Assembly (NCBI GenBank): GCA_934045905.1
Contig: OW203765.1
Span: forward strand, 30,351,997-30,415,996
Origin: Leuctra nigra
Taxonomy: Eukaryota; Arthropoda; Insecta; Plecoptera; Leuctridae
Direction: 5' to 3'
Length of the DNA: 64,000 nt
In this document: piece after piece, positions 39,974-51,362 of the stretch
How the letters are laid out: each line of letters starts with the position of its first letter
Position numbering within the stretch: position 1 is the first letter of the stretch
Position numbers and translations under genes: made by a program
Notes under the pieces: generated by a model
Database searches by the model: none
What the model was told of the DNA's origin: nothing
The model's input: only the letters and a program-made list of their open reading frames with translations

Positions 39974-40148
39974 AAAACGGTATTTGAGCAACGGATTGGC
40001 TGCTGGTCAGGTTCCTTGACAATCAATCCTTGTTATCAATGAAATCAGAGCTCACCTACTAGAGGTAGATGACGAGTTAGCATATACTTCATCGGATGAT
40101 GCCATCAAATCTTTTTCAGCCAATCCGATTTTTTTCGCATACAGTTTT
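39974..40148. mobile_element. MITE of about 175 bp, same family as 49191-49406
   Basis: Arms AAAACGGTATTTGAGCAACG / GATTGGCTG and CAGCCAATCCGATTTTTTTC / ACAGTTTT are inverted. The interior GCTGGTCAGGTTCC, ATCAATCCTTGTTATCA, CACCTACTAGAG and GGATGATGCCATCAAATC corresponds block by block to the element in intron 2 of receptor copy A and to a fragment at 23.85 kb. Confidence 0.65.
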
Positions 40149-43100
40149 ATCTTTTGTTGGGGGTACGTACTAGGTAATTTGGATCGGATTGTAACCTGTT
40201 AAAACTGATTGACTGATAAGGAATATTATACAGCTCATATTGAATAGTCATAAAATCACCATCAGCCATGTCTTATCCATTTAAAATTATATTCTATTAC
40301 TTGAATATACTACTTTTTGACTTTTTTTAAACTTTTTAACCTGTCGGAACAGGAGCCCTATTCAAAAGACAGTTCACGACATTACTCCAAGTTATGATAT
40401 TATATGGGCATTCATTTTGTTAATACTGTATAACAAATTCAAGAATTTGGGTCCAGTCTAAAATATATCGGCGTAATATCATGCCGGCTTGATGATTACC
40501 AATATATTATTACCCTGCTAATACCATGGTAAAAAGTACTAAAATATATTTGTAATTTTGGATTTGCTTACTTGCGATCATAATGATATACCGGTATTTG
40601 TTCTACAGCTAATATTGCATAATATAGCTCTATCGGCCATTAAGGTATACCTCAACTCTCAGCAAAATGCATTCTTTACATCAGAGGTAGAAGGCCGGTA
40701 CTCCCTTTCAATTATTCCTAAAGTGAGCTAAAAAACCAGTAACTCTGCCTTCATTCAGTCATATTTACAATGGTGACATGAGTCATTGTAAGAGAATACT
40801 TCAGTATTTGTTGGCATCAGTATATAGATCTTGATTACATCATTCCATGGCGCAAAATTTAGAAAATGAAATTTCGTTCTTCTACCTCTGAGATACGTAC
40901 ATCTCTAACTGACATCCAATTAGCTAAACATCAATTTCACACATCACATTTAGCGACTGCACAATACAAAGTTCACTGTAACTGCATTACCAGTTACCAC
41001 ACCCAATGTCCATCTGAATTACATGATTCAGATCACCTATTGTAGCGCGAATTGCACTCACTCCGTTGCACATATTTCACTTGTCGGAATGCTGGGGGTC
41101 ACGTGATCAACACTAATATGGCTGATAGTTCAGCTGGGTTGATGCATCATCATCAATCATCGCTGAACACGATCAGAATCCTTGACTCACATCACCCGAA
41201 CACAGTCTGTAATCATCCCACATAGTGTTGATTAAGGAGGGAGGCGTTTGGATTTGGTTGGTTTTGGAAAGATCGAGACAATATGGAAAAAATTAAAGTG
41301 CATAATTAATTGCGTAGATTTTAGGTCTATATTAGGCCTTGATTACTATGCCAAATTTGAACTTATTTATGGAAAATTGTGGTTTCGAACAATCTTCTTT
41401 TTTTATCCCTGGGCAATATTTTAAATTGATCGGACCTGCCAAACGAAAGCTTTTTTTAATTTGAACCAATCCACGGATTTAAAAATAAACTGGGGTCTGT
41501 AAACTTCACTGATGGTTTTTCGCACATGTGTGCGAAATTTAAGCTCGATCGAAGAAAAATGTGACCTGTATATCGTCCGTAGCAGAAAAAAACAAAGGTC
41601 CTTGCCAAAGGACCAAAAAGGATCTCTCTCAACTTACTACCAGAAACGCAAAATTTAGATAATTTCTCTCAAAATTCTCCATAAATTATTATTAATATTA
41701 AATTCCATTAAAAAATCTATGTCAATTATCTTCGATCAAAATAATTATTTTGAATTTTGATAATTCCCAAATGTCGAGTAATCCACATCACAGAACGAAA
41801 AAGTCTGTAAATCTAATCAAAGAAAAACAATATCGTTTTCCTACCAAGCCATCATGGTATATCTTGACCAATAAGTCTAAAATCAAATGATCCAATATCC
41901 TCAAGTTCCCTGTTACAAATGATGTTACTTAGTTCTGACGCAACACGATCTCTGTGAAGACTAACCGCCGTCGTGATGTATTCTTGTCAGAACAATAACA
42001 AACTGACGATATGAGCCACAATTTCGGCTGGTCCAGATCATCTCTGCGGGTTCAGAGGTTGTTGTTGCGAGATCTGTTTACTCTTATCACGTCGGTGCAT
42101 CTTGCGTGATGACTCCAGAGTGTTTCGTGAGAGTTAATAATTCTTTCGCTTCAAGAATGATTTATGTGCAGTTAAAGTGACAATGAATGTGCATGTTCAA
42201 TGCAAATCCCGTTCGATTTTATTGAATATGTTAGAGAGCTTGGATAACATGGAAGGTAATTTAAAATAATTTTCCATCCATGTCTTTGTAACTCCCGACT
42301 TATATTGAGTTTTCAAGTATCCAGAATATGAGGATAGGAAAACTAGTAATTATTCAGACTTTTCTTTCTTACTTTTAAAACGTACGGGTTTGGTGTATTT
42401 AAAAATGCACATAAAATTAGTTTTTGGTAGAATCTATCGGCGGAAAATAGTATAAATCTAATATTTACTAAGAAAATTACTGTGTTTTTTCGACTTGCAG
42501 GGCTAACTCATATTTATAAAGATGATATATTATCTTGGAAATTAGTTCGGCTACCCCACTTTTTTGCGTTTATATGGTGCACAAGGAAATTATCTATTAA
42601 ATAAGCATATTTGTGAAGATATCTATCGGAGACCTCTACTTGGACATCCCCTCTTAAAACATTTTAGAAGTTCTATTCCCAATAGCGTAGACGCAGGGTG
42701 TCTCAGCTCTCCTCCCTCCCCGCCCCACCCACCCCATCCCACCGAAATTAAATATAATCTACATTATTTTGGAGAATATCAAACTACACACAAATTAATT
42801 TCTTCGAAAGATGAATAACGTGCACTGCCATTGCCCCCAAGAAATGTCTTCCTATATACGCCACTGGGGTTGTGATTTCAAAGAGCACGTACTATTTTTC
42901 TTCAGTTTCTCAGTTCACAATTATGAAATTGGATTTTTATGCGAATAGTATAAAGAATGATCGTACCAGCCAGTAAAAGCATAAAGTAAAAGGTTATCGA
43001 TTATGAGGATCCCGATGATCATATAAAATCACAAAGAAAAGCTCGAGTGACATCAGTGATTGCCATATCAAGGTGATGCCAGTACAATGGAATAGATCAG

Positions 43101-43294
43101 ATTTTACGATTGAAAGAAGAATTTGCCTTGGCATAAACTGGAAGAGTAGGTTGTTAATAAAATAACTCTTGAATGTTATAAAACTAGAAAAGCGCTCAGT
43201 GTACATGTTACTGTTTCATAAAACGTGTTAACATCAATTATGTCCTGGATCACGGACACTTTCAGATTATCCATCAGTAAAGCGAAGTAGAAAC
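40149..43294. other. Intergenic DNA, no gene recognised
   Basis: It contains an 18-nt hairpin-like word at about 41519-41536 (TTCGCACA, TG, TGTGCGAA) and a C-rich run at about 42711-42742. An 84-codon ORF at 42564-42818 spans the C-rich run and has no family resemblance. Confidence 0.55.
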
Positions 43295-43298
43295 TTAA

Positions 43299-43748
43299 GG
43301 TGGATGGAGCGATCGATATATGCAAAAAAAACTTCAAATCTTCAAAGTATTAGTTCAGAGTTTTCAGTTCAAGGTTTGCAACTCAAGTCCAAAAGTGAGG
43401 TTTTTAAATTTTATGCTATTAGAGAATGAGCAAAGCTTTAAATATAGCACACTTGGTATTGTAATAAATTTTTTTCCTGATAGTACGTGTCCGTACTCCG
43501 TAAAGGTAAAATAAAAAGAGTTTTTTGTTCAAATCTCTCCGTACAAAAAAAAGAACTTCATTATAGCTTAAAAGTGTCTCGATTTTACTTGGCTGCCATA
43601 AGATAACATAGGGGAGAAAACTCAAATTATCTCAGAAATAGACACGAGAAGTGTATAATTTTTGCATGGATTGTGTATGGCATGAATATCAATAAGTACA
43701 CAAAAAATTATGAAGATCTGAAACTAAGCCTCGATTGCTCCAGCCACC
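43299..43748. mobile_element. 450-bp MITE flanked by TTAA (piggyBac-like)
   Basis: Ends GGTGGATGGAGC and GCTCCAGCCACC are inverted with one mismatch. TTAA lies directly outside both (43295-43298, 43749-43752). The interior is homologous to the element that splits exon 2 of receptor copy B (54075-54606), with shared blocks TTTTTTTCCTGATAGTA, GCCATAAGATAACAT, CTCAGAAA and GACACGAGAAGTGT. There is no transposase ORF. Confidence 0.8.
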
Positions 43749-43840
43749 TTAAATCAAACTTCGCGTGGAACTAAGTAATCGATCTTGCTAGTAATCAATG
43801 TGAATGAGAACATGTTATTATCGCATATTTTGTGAAAATA

Positions 43841-44106
43841 TTAGCTTGATATTACTTCGTTCGATCTGTAGGTGAGAAAAACATCAAAGAGAAAAAGAGA
43901 TTTTACTTCGAGGCATAAGTTTGAATGGAGTTTTGGTGGCTCAGGTGTAAGCTCGTCCAGACACTCCTGAGAAATGATTCGAAATTTCCTCGTCTTTTCT
44001 CGACCATTTCTTCTAAAGTTCTGTACTAATAGATCACGAAATTCATACCCTTTCTTCATCAAGTCGTAAAGGTATAGACGTGCGAATGACCTAGCTACTG
44101 GGGCAT
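43841..44106 (-). CDS. Unrecognised exon-like ORF (3' exon candidate)
   Basis: A minus-strand open frame of about 88 codons is preceded by a good acceptor (TTGTGTTTATAG ending at 44107) and closed by TAA at 43841-43843. The peptide is not low-complexity: it contains ARLYLYDLMKKGYEFRDLL, RKFRIISQECLDEL and a TPEPPKLHSNLCLEVK stretch. A possible donor (GAA then GTAAAATC) at about 43906 would end the exon at CLE. I do not recognise the family, and no companion exons were identified at higher coordinates. It could be an isolated real exon, a pseudogene fragment or part of a mobile element. Confidence 0.35.
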
Positions 44107-44116
44107 CTATAAACAC

Positions 44117-46786
44117 AATTACAAAGGTTATAATTGCGTATTAATTATCCCAATAAAATAAATGTTTAGCTACAATGAAGTACAGTAAAATTTACTAAAA
44201 CGTTTTCATAAAAAAAATATATAATTTGAAAGTGCACTTTATGTATATTACTGCAAATTCTCACAGTTCCTACTAAAACTTACATCATACCTGGATGCCA
44301 AATTCATATAATATTTTTCCCAAGAGCTATATTTCACTTGTAACCCAGTACATTGGAGGTTTGGTGCAATGGTGATCTAGTTTCTGTGGACAATAGTTTG
44401 TATGAATGAAAACATTGTTATAATTGCAGTGTTTATATGGGAGATATAATTAGTGCAGAAAAACAGCGCACCCGTGAATTACTAGAGTTGTTCTATTCAG
44501 TGAAAATAGTTCTAGAAATAATAATTGTGGGTTTCCGTATATAAATAATTACTAAAAGTTTCTATAATTTAGTGGACGGCACACAGGCAAGTGCTGTGCT
44601 GGGCTGTTCTAAACTTCTTATTCATCTATAATTATGAATCTTTCGACTTACTGGATCACAATAATGTAAAATCTCATATTCTCATATCATTTCAAATCAA
44701 GCATAAAATGCGAGTAAAATGTCAATCATCCATGAAAATCTCCACCATTCTGTCTGGAAATTGTCAAATCTCCTTAAAGTATGTGAACAAATTTCAGATC
44801 TATTGGATGAACCATTGGTGGAACGGTGTTATAATGGGCAGTGCAGACAAAAACACAAAAACAAACATAGAAATTGTCATAGAGAATTCACCGTAATGAC
44901 GCTCTCTGCGCAATTCAACTCATAGGACGTTAGACAAGATAAATGATTGTTTGAAAAAATCAATGAAATCTATAATTTTACAAGTACTGATAAGTAGTGA
45001 CTCAAAATAACAAATATGCCAATTGGAACGAAACTTGCTTGGGCAAATGCAATCAGACGTCCATCTATAGGGTAGTTAAATACCCTGTTTGCTATGGTAA
45101 CAACCTCAATCTTATTTATCTTGATGGGGGGACAAGAAATGTTTCAATTTCTTTTTAAATACTGTTGTGAAAGAGAGATAGAGAGAAATTCATTTATTAT
45201 AAAACAAATGACAGCTGTCCAATACAAGGATGACCACTAGGATCCAGCATGCTTACAATAGTATAATTCTAATGGATACAAAATGTGACAAATATTAATT
45301 AAGTAAAGACTAAATATACAAACTATAAGATGAATTATTATATAAATGATTATGCAATATACTAGACGAATCTTTTAAAACTGATAAAACTATTTGATCT
45401 ACGAGAACCAAAGAAGAAATGAAATGTGATTTAAGAAAATCACATAACAAAATCACATAAATCACATAACACTGAAATATCTGTCCCCCAGTGAGATTTT
45501 GGTCAGAGCTGTGACGTCAGATGATATTGCGATAACCCAGAAGGGTTCTCCGCTATAATCTCATAAGACGAGTATCAATAAAGTGGAATTGAGTCTCTGC
45601 TTCCTGCACGATGCGTTGAGAGTGTGCGCAGTAACTTCTGATTCGTGGCGACATATATGTTTTATCGCTGTTCAATGATGCTCATTCTCATTATCAGTAC
45701 TTGTTCTTAATGATGGCTGACACACGTATGTGATGTCCTCTTTGATGGTAACGTGTCAACTCATGTACTATGCATGTTAAAGATCAATTTCAATGTGCAG
45801 ATACATTTTGGAATATTTTGCTGGGAAACGGAATTAATTAAAATTTAATCGATACTTAGTTATAATATACAATCTGGGTTTAGTAATTTAGTACATTTAT
45901 AATTGTCTATGAACAACTTGCATAGAACAGCAATGTAATTCTAGGATTAAACATTGAATGCCGCCATTTTTTTTAACATACAAAATAAAGATGCTGAAAC
46001 TAAAAAAATGCAAATATATAACAATGGGGCTCCACACTTCAAGCTTAGAATAGAGTGAGCTAGGTGCGATTATACCCCGTTGCTATGGCAACAGATCAAA
46101 TGTTGTTGACATTTGCTAGATTTGTCTGAATTGAAAACCAAAGAAGTTGTTTTACATAAAGTGATCTTCTAGTATAAAAAGTAAGTAATAGAAACTATTT
46201 CTACAATTTTAAAGCAATTACCTTCATTCCGAACACAACAGTTTGGCATTATATTTCAAATACAAGATGTTTAAAGTGAGATGTCATCTATCTGTCATTT
46301 TGTACAGACATGCGTGGTAGGAAAAAAGGTAAAATTGTAGCTAGCCCTCCGTAGTGAGAGCAAATGGCAGCGTGGAAGCCCATTGCTTATAATTGCTTTA
46401 CTATTGCTTTTTTATATTGAATGTATGTTGGGCATGTTATTTTACACATGGCAGTAGATACTTTCGAATAGTTCCATAAACAAACTAAAATTTACTTTTC
46501 GATAAACATTTCCAATGATTTTGACAAAACATAAAGAATTCCATGTATGTCTGTATCAACCAGTTTAATTTCAACTTTATTAAATTTGCGTCCAAGCAGA
46601 AAATACCATAAAATTATATACATTTTAAATTGAATTTGATGAATAGGTATTACATGTGGAACGATATTCGTATAGGATATGCATAATAAAATGAAAACTG
46701 AATTCGATTCTTAGCAATTACTGTAAACCCCTAACATATAATTCTGTGTCTCCATGTTGGCTATTTTCCTTTAATATTTAATCCGT
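44117..46786. other. Intergenic DNA with repeat fragments
   Basis: Overlapping plus-strand ORFs at 44591-44925 have no motif I recognise. Segments near 45.06 kb and 46.06 kb resemble each other loosely (TACCCTGTTTGCTATGGTAAC against TACCCCGTTGCTATGGCAAC), suggesting a decayed dispersed repeat. A LINE-tail-like segment at 45.2 kb is listed separately. Confidence 0.5.
45172..45300 (-). mobile_element. 3' tail fragment of a retroelement-like repeat
   Basis: On the minus strand, GCTGGATCCTAGTGGTCATCC and GGACAGCTGTCATTTG are followed by a TTATAATAAATGAATTTCTC tail. A second copy with the same order (GCTGGATCCAAGTGGTCAACC, GGACAGCC) is at 58.38 kb. The polyadenylation-like AATAAA at the end suggests a LINE 3' end. 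No coding part is recognisable here. Confidence 0.4.
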
Positions 46787-46871
46787 ACAACCCTTGAGTA
46801 TAGGATACAACCCTTGAGTATAGGATACAACCCTTGAGTATAGGATACAACCCTTGAGTATAGGATACAAC
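46787..46871 (+). repeat. Perfect 20-bp minisatellite, about 4.25 copies
   Basis: Unit ACAACCCTTGAGTATAGGAT repeats four times without a mismatch, then begins a fifth. Perfect identity implies recent expansion, or an assembly artefact. It lies about 340 bp upstream of the receptor copy A start codon. Units are contiguous with no spacers, so this is not CRISPR-like. Confidence 0.95.
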
Positions 46872-47183
46872 TGTACACATGACGTTTTCCCAGGAATATC
46901 CCTCCTCCCCCGTCCCTCCCTGGCAAAACTGTAGTGAAGACATTTCAATTCACAGTATTTGATTCAAGGGATTGCATATTCGCTGCTAAGTGTTGAGATA
47001 ATATAATCTGTTTTGGCTATCAAATCCCGGAGTGTTTATTAAAGTTGAACAATGTCAACTATTGATCTGAAACTGAAATATCTTAATTGATTTGACTCAT
47101 TATTCCAAACGAGACCAAACATTATAGTGGTTGTTTAAATCAGTACTTTGCTAGCAATATCGCAGCAGTCTAGACAGAGTATT

Positions 47184-47190
47184 TATAAAA
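47184..47190 (+). promoter_or_regulatory. TATA-like element near receptor copy A
   Basis: TATAAAA lies only 16 nt before the ATG at 47206. That is too close for a normal TATA-to-start distance if that ATG is used; copy B has its TATA 43 nt before the corresponding ATG. A small deletion between TATA and ATG in copy A would explain it. Confidence 0.3.
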
Positions 47191-47205
47191 ACACAATAAG
47201 TGAAC

Positions 47206-47269
47206 ATGACAATGAGGGACATTGTTGCAGAGTGTATGGGAATCAATAAATTGATTTTGTGCTATTATG
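47206..47269 (+). CDS. Copy A exon 1
   Basis: Reads MTMRDIVAECMGINKLILC then YY and a split Gly codon, ending G before GTAAGT (phase 1). Copy B exon 1 is the same 64 nt with 14 of 21 residues identical. The ATG choice rests on that conservation; a second ATG two codons later is also conserved. Confidence 0.8.
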
Positions 47270-47861
47270 GTAAGTAGAAAACGTAACTTATACCTTCTTG
47301 TTCAAAGCGTAATGCTTGCAATGAACAGCTTTGAGGGATGACCCCCGGGTTTGTTTCCTAAATGCATGTTAAAGATTATTTCTGATTTTACACGAGAAAC
47401 ATTGTGAACTAGTATTGGACATGTTTAAGATACATTTGTTTAAAAAATTGCAATTCAAAAATTGTTGTCACATTAAAGACCGAAGAGTAATTGAAAATAA
47501 TAATGTGAAATACATAATATTAGAAACTATGAGCAATGTTTTCAAAGCAATACAACATTGAAAATGATGAATCGATATAACTAAGGAATGATGAATTATC
47601 GAGCGAACGTCAACACTCTTGACATTTTACAGACATTTTATGCATTTACAAATATTTGTAACATTTCTTGAAGGAAATGTCAGATATTTTATTACAGTTT
47701 CGTTGACGCAATTCGCATCGGCTATTTCCAAGGTCTGCAGAGAATTGCTCACTTCGCAACGCGTTACAAGGAGCGTTTTCCTAGGAAAATGGTCGATATA
47801 AATGGTTACATAATTGCCACCGAACCCTTCGAAGCCAAAATACAAATGTTAAAATTTGCAC

Positions 47862-48010
47862 TGTAAAAGTAGTAAGCGTGAAGTGGTAAAATTTTCGGCG
47901 AAATCGGTTCAGCCCTTTTAGGCAGTGGTTTCACCAATTGCTATCATAGCTCAAAATTAATTTATTTTCACAGAATTAAAGTGATTCATATTTAGATTTA
48001 GTGGCCGGAT
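47862..48010 (+). repeat. Decayed fragment of the 16.5-kb foldback arm in intron 1 of copy A
   Basis: AAGTGGTAAAATTTTCGGCG, AAATCGGTTCAGCCCTTTTA, GGCAGTGG and later ATAGCTCAAAATTAAT match the right arm (around 22450-22660) in order, with substitutions. It marks an old insertion of the same family inside the receptor gene. Confidence 0.6.
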
Positions 48011-48048
48011 CTGGGTCGAACTATACTAAAATATTAAATTACTTTCAG

Positions 48049-48478
48049 GTTTATGGTCTCCCAAAAATGAAAGACATAACCGTATCATGCTCTTTGGAAA
48101 ACATGCATTAAGAATTGGTTTATGTGCAGCCATATTTCTGTTCACATTATCATTCCCAATCAATATGTCACAGAATACAGACAACAAAGTCATAATATGC
48201 GAAAGTTTCGTCATATTGAATGTAATATCTATGGTCATGACAAAGTGTGGCAGTCTTCTTTTGAAAAGAGAGACATTTAAAGATTTAGTCGAGACAATAT
48301 CGAGAATGCGAGAACAGAGCAAGTTGAATTCGAAACGTCAGAGAGAAATTATGGATGAAACGCAGAGATTGGCGAATGGTGTGACAATCGGATATGTTTC
48401 CATTGCGTCCTTCGCCCTGCTTGCGACTGCATTTTCTCAGGTGCCAGGCCTAGTCTCAACAAGGACACTGTACTTTAG
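48049..48478 (+). CDS. Copy A exon 2
   Basis: A 430-nt exon between TTTCAG and GTAAGG (entry phase 1, exit phase 2). It starts GLWSPKNERHN and contains the putative first three membrane segments: LCAAIFLFTLSFPI, FVILNVISMVMT and YVSIASFALLATAF. Between TM2 and TM3 lies the intracellular stretch TFKDLVETISRMREQ with QREIMDETQRLAN. It ends VSTRTLYF. No stop or frameshift. The length equals that of copy B exon 2 once its MITE is discounted. Confidence 0.9.
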
Positions 48479-48532
48479 GTAAGGAGGAAGAAAAGAAGAA
48501 AGTTTATGAGGAAGATAATGAATGTGCCTTAA

Positions 48533-48914
48533 GAGGCAAACGGAAGCGAACGGGAATCGCACGGTTCGTCAGAGCGGTTTTTTGAAATTTTGTCTTCCCA
48601 TTTAATAATTTTAAAAATCAGATAGTAACGACCCATAACAGCCCATGACTAAATAATGCCGCACACTGGAGTTCATTATGACCTCTGGTGCGACCTCAAA
48701 GTGTTAAATACGATATTTTTAGTAAAATAATCGTATTTAACACTTTGAGGTCGCACCAGAGGTCATAAAGTACTCCAGTGTGCGGCATTATTTAGTCTTT
48801 TAGGCTGTAATGGGTCGTTACTATCTGATTTTTTTAAATTATTAAGTGGGAAGACAAAATTTCAAAAAACCGCTCTGACGAACCGTGCGATTCTCGTTCG
48901 CTTCCGTTTGCCTC
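48533..48914. mobile_element. 382-bp near-perfect palindrome in intron 2, TTAA-flanked
   Basis: Arms of about 190 bp pair almost base for base: GAGGCAAACGGAAGCGAACG at the left and its complement at the right, joining at GTTAAATACGAT / ATCGTATTTAAC. TTAA is on both sides (48529-48532, 48915-48918), which fits piggyBac-type target use; TAA for PIF/Harbinger is the alternative. Differences between arms are few, so insertion is probably young. No ORF. Confidence 0.8.
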
Positions 48915-49190
48915 TTAATATATTTTTTGGCTATCTGTGTCTATGCGGGAAAATAATTGATAACATATCCAAAGGCTTACAAATGTCAAAGAAGTCACAA
49001 AGAAAAAGCATACAATTTTAAAACAAAGACAACTTCTGAATTATACTTCTAAATCTTACTAAATCTTTTTTAAACCAATTAGTTGTTTTCAATTTTTTTA
49101 TATCTGTCAAACTGTTACGTCAGACTCCTGATGAAGCTTGCAGAAGGCAGAAGTGATTCAATAAATAATAAAGTTTGTGAAACGTTCTAT

Positions 49191-49406
49191 GTACACTCGG
49201 CAAAACAAAAATTGATCGTTGTACAAATTTGAATGACTGCTGGTCATGTCCCATAACCAATCAAAGCTTGTTATTATCATTGAAATGTGAGGTCACCTAC
49301 TAGAGTGAGACAAGAGATCGCTTAGACCGACTTCTGATGGTGCGATCTTACATTTATCAGCCTATCAGATTTATTGAACGTTAAATTTTTGTTTGGCCAA
49401 GTGTAC
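49191..49406. mobile_element. 216-bp MITE in intron 2, probably TA-flanked (mariner-like)
   Basis: Ends GTACACTCGGCAAAACAAAA and TTTTGTTTGGCCAAGTGTAC are inverted. If TA is the target, the TIR starts CACTYGGCMAAACAAAAATT. The interior matches the 39.97-kb element (CTGCTGGTCA, CTTGTTATTATCA, CACCTACTAGAG). Non-coding. The superfamily is inferred from the TA only. Confidence 0.65.
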
Positions 49407-49466
49407 CTAATTTTAATTTATTGATTCTTTCTCCCATCAAACTTGTATAACATATTTCTGTTCTAG

Positions 49467-49661
49467 CGGTTGGTACCCCTATAACTATAAAGAGACTCCT
49501 TACTACGAGTTTACATTAATCATTTGGATTTTGTTGATTACTGTTGGTATGACTTCATTGGTTTGTGTCGACGGGTTTATGCTTGCTTAACTTATTAACA
49601 TCGGGGGCCATTTGAAGATACTCCAGTACAACATTCGTCATATACGTGATATTTCTTTGGA
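49467..49661 (+). pseudogene. Copy A exon 3, 5' part, with stop codon
   Basis: Opens after TTCTAG with the split Ser codon and reads GWYPYNYKETPYYEFTLIIW, then a TM4 segment ending VDGFMLA. The next codon is TAA (49588-49590), where copy B has TTA. The frame continues LINIGGHLKILQYN to ISLD, after which homology to copy B ends at the LINE junction. A single T-to-A change explains the stop. Confidence 0.85.
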
Positions 49662-50379
49662 CAAGGATGTCATACGGCATCATCTTCTGGGGAAACTCAC
49701 ACAACGCAAGAAGAATACTTATAATCCAAAAGAGAATTGCACGGGCGATATTTGGAGTATCCTGCCGAACGACTTGCAGACCAATTTTCAGATCCCTCAA
49801 AATCCTTACAGTCCCTGCCTTATACATCTATAATTCCATCATTTATGCAATAAACAACTCAGACATCCATCCCTTAAACAGCAACATACATAGCCATGAA
49901 ACAAGAAATAGTAAAGATTTCCATATTCCACACCACAGCTTATCCTTGTCCAAACAAAACCCAGCACTATCCAGTATTATATTATTCAATCATCTACCCT
50001 CCCAAATCAAGATTAAAAGTAAAACAGTGCAATTCAAAAGCTACCTCAAAACATACTTGTGTGAAATGTCCCCGTACTCAACCAAAGAATATCTATCTGC
50101 AGGCCTCGATGAATGTGTCACCTAAGTCCTAAACTATTTTAATCTTCACTTTTTACTAATTCTGACTTAATCATGTTCTAGAAGCAAATATCTGAAAGGA
50201 GCGCTGTCTACACCAGCTGAATAAATGAATTATTATAAACTATTTATCGTCTTGACGTAATCTATTAATCTAGATGTATTCTTAAAATTGTGTAAATAAT
50301 TGTGTACAAACTACTGACTTGTTCTATAACCATGTAATGGTTCTTTGAATAAATATATTATTATTATTATTATTATTAA
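49662..50379 (+). mobile_element. 5'-truncated non-LTR retrotransposon (CR1/Jockey-like), in exon 3 of copy A
   Basis: The frame ending TAA near 50125 encodes the C-terminal region after a reverse transcriptase: SYGIIFWGNS, IQKRIARAIFG, LKILTVPALYIY, a HETRN motif, FNHLPSQIK and FKSYLKTYL. These are typical of Jockey/CR1-type LINE ORF2 ends. A 3' UTR of about 220 nt carries AATAAA and an ATT microsatellite tail (about 50354-50379). The polymerase core itself is absent. It lies in the same orientation as the receptor. No target duplication is visible, probably because downstream exon sequence was deleted. Confidence 0.8.
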
Positions 50380-51128
50380 TTAAGCTGAGTAAAATGCATG
50401 TTGTTTGGGCCAAAGCATAGAGAAAATCTGAATGAAACGAAACTTGGAGTGCTTATTCACAATATACTAGGAAAACGCTCTGTGTAACGCGTTGATGAGC
50501 GAGCACGGATACGCGCTACATCTTGAACCGAAATTATAAATATCGAAAATGTCATTAAAAGTCAATAATTCCTTAAATTTCGTCACAGACTTGTATGAAA
50601 ATCTCAAACGCAAAATGTCAGCAGCAAAATGTCAATAATCTTTTATATTTAATCACAGATTAGTCTGAACATTTTTAAAAATACAGATAACGTTGGTCCC
50701 AATGATTATGCAAAGCTTTAAGTTGATCGGTAATACGGTTCTATCTCTAATTTTCAAAAAATCATAAAAATCGCAGGATCTCGTTTGAAAACTGGGACCG
50801 CACATATGAAATTAGTGTGTATACAAAATTTCATACCAATCGGTTGAGCGGCTAAGCCCGGGCATAGCCTACAAAAACACACAAAAACAAACAAAAACAC
50901 ACAGAGAAAGTCCCATGAGAGTCTCGTGGTGACGCTCGCACAACTACCTATAGTTGGGTAAATCTAAGCAAACAGGTATATTTGAACAAAATAACATTTT
51001 TATACTATCAATTTAAAAATCTGAAAAAAATTGGCATGTACTTTGAGATTTTCTGACACTTTTTTCTCATATATTTAATATTTTTTCAAATTATTTTATA
51101 ATATTCTGAAAATGAATTTGTTCTATAG
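50380..51128. other. Repeat-derived filler where exons 3 (end), 4 and 5 would lie
   Basis: No homology to copy B exon 3 end, exon 4 or exon 5 can be found here. Instead there is GCGTTACACAGAGCG-type repeat (about 50467-50500, inverted relative to 47756) and a segment with ACCAATCGGTTGAGCGGCTAAGC. A CAAAAACACA-rich simple repeat follows at 50872-50906. The last about 170 nt are AT-rich intron before exon 6. Confidence 0.6.
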
Positions 51129-51284
51129 AGTTCTCTCGTGAGGGAAGCTGTCTACAACTGCGATTGGCTGGATACTTCAGAGAGTTTCAAGAGATCCATG
51201 AGGATCATGATGTCTCAAGCTAATCATCCCATCGTCATCAAAGCGGCTGGTTTCGTTCCACTTTCCATGGAGACATTTCTTTCG
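51129..51284 (+). CDS. Copy A exon 6
   Basis: 156 nt, phase 0 on both sides (TCTATAG before, GTACGT after), identical in length to copy B exon 6. It encodes SSLVREAVYNCDWLDTSESF, then KRSMRIMMSQANHPIVIKAA and GFVPLSMETFLS. This is the conserved odorant receptor C-terminal block (CDW, P-I, G-F-V-P-L-S-ETF). No disabling change. Confidence 0.9.
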
Positions 51285-51362
51285 GTACGTCTTTGGGATG
51301 CACGCAGTTTACTAGTTTCAACATATTTGATCACACTTTTAATCTGTCTTTCTCGTCAACAG

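Noticed and set aside
46787..46871. CRISPR array
   Set aside because: Units are contiguous with no spacers, and the genome is eukaryotic.
46761..46943. Repetitive YTQGLY peptide on the minus strand
   Set aside because: It is a translation of the 20-bp minisatellite, with no start context or homologue.
48026..48322. 98-codon minus-strand ORF, and the similar 53665-53961 ORF
   Set aside because: Both are antisense shadows of the receptor exon 2 sequences. Their mutual similarity is explained by the duplication.
49662..50379. Autonomous LINE
   Set aside because: Only the C-terminal part of ORF2 and the 3' UTR remain; the polymerase core is absent.
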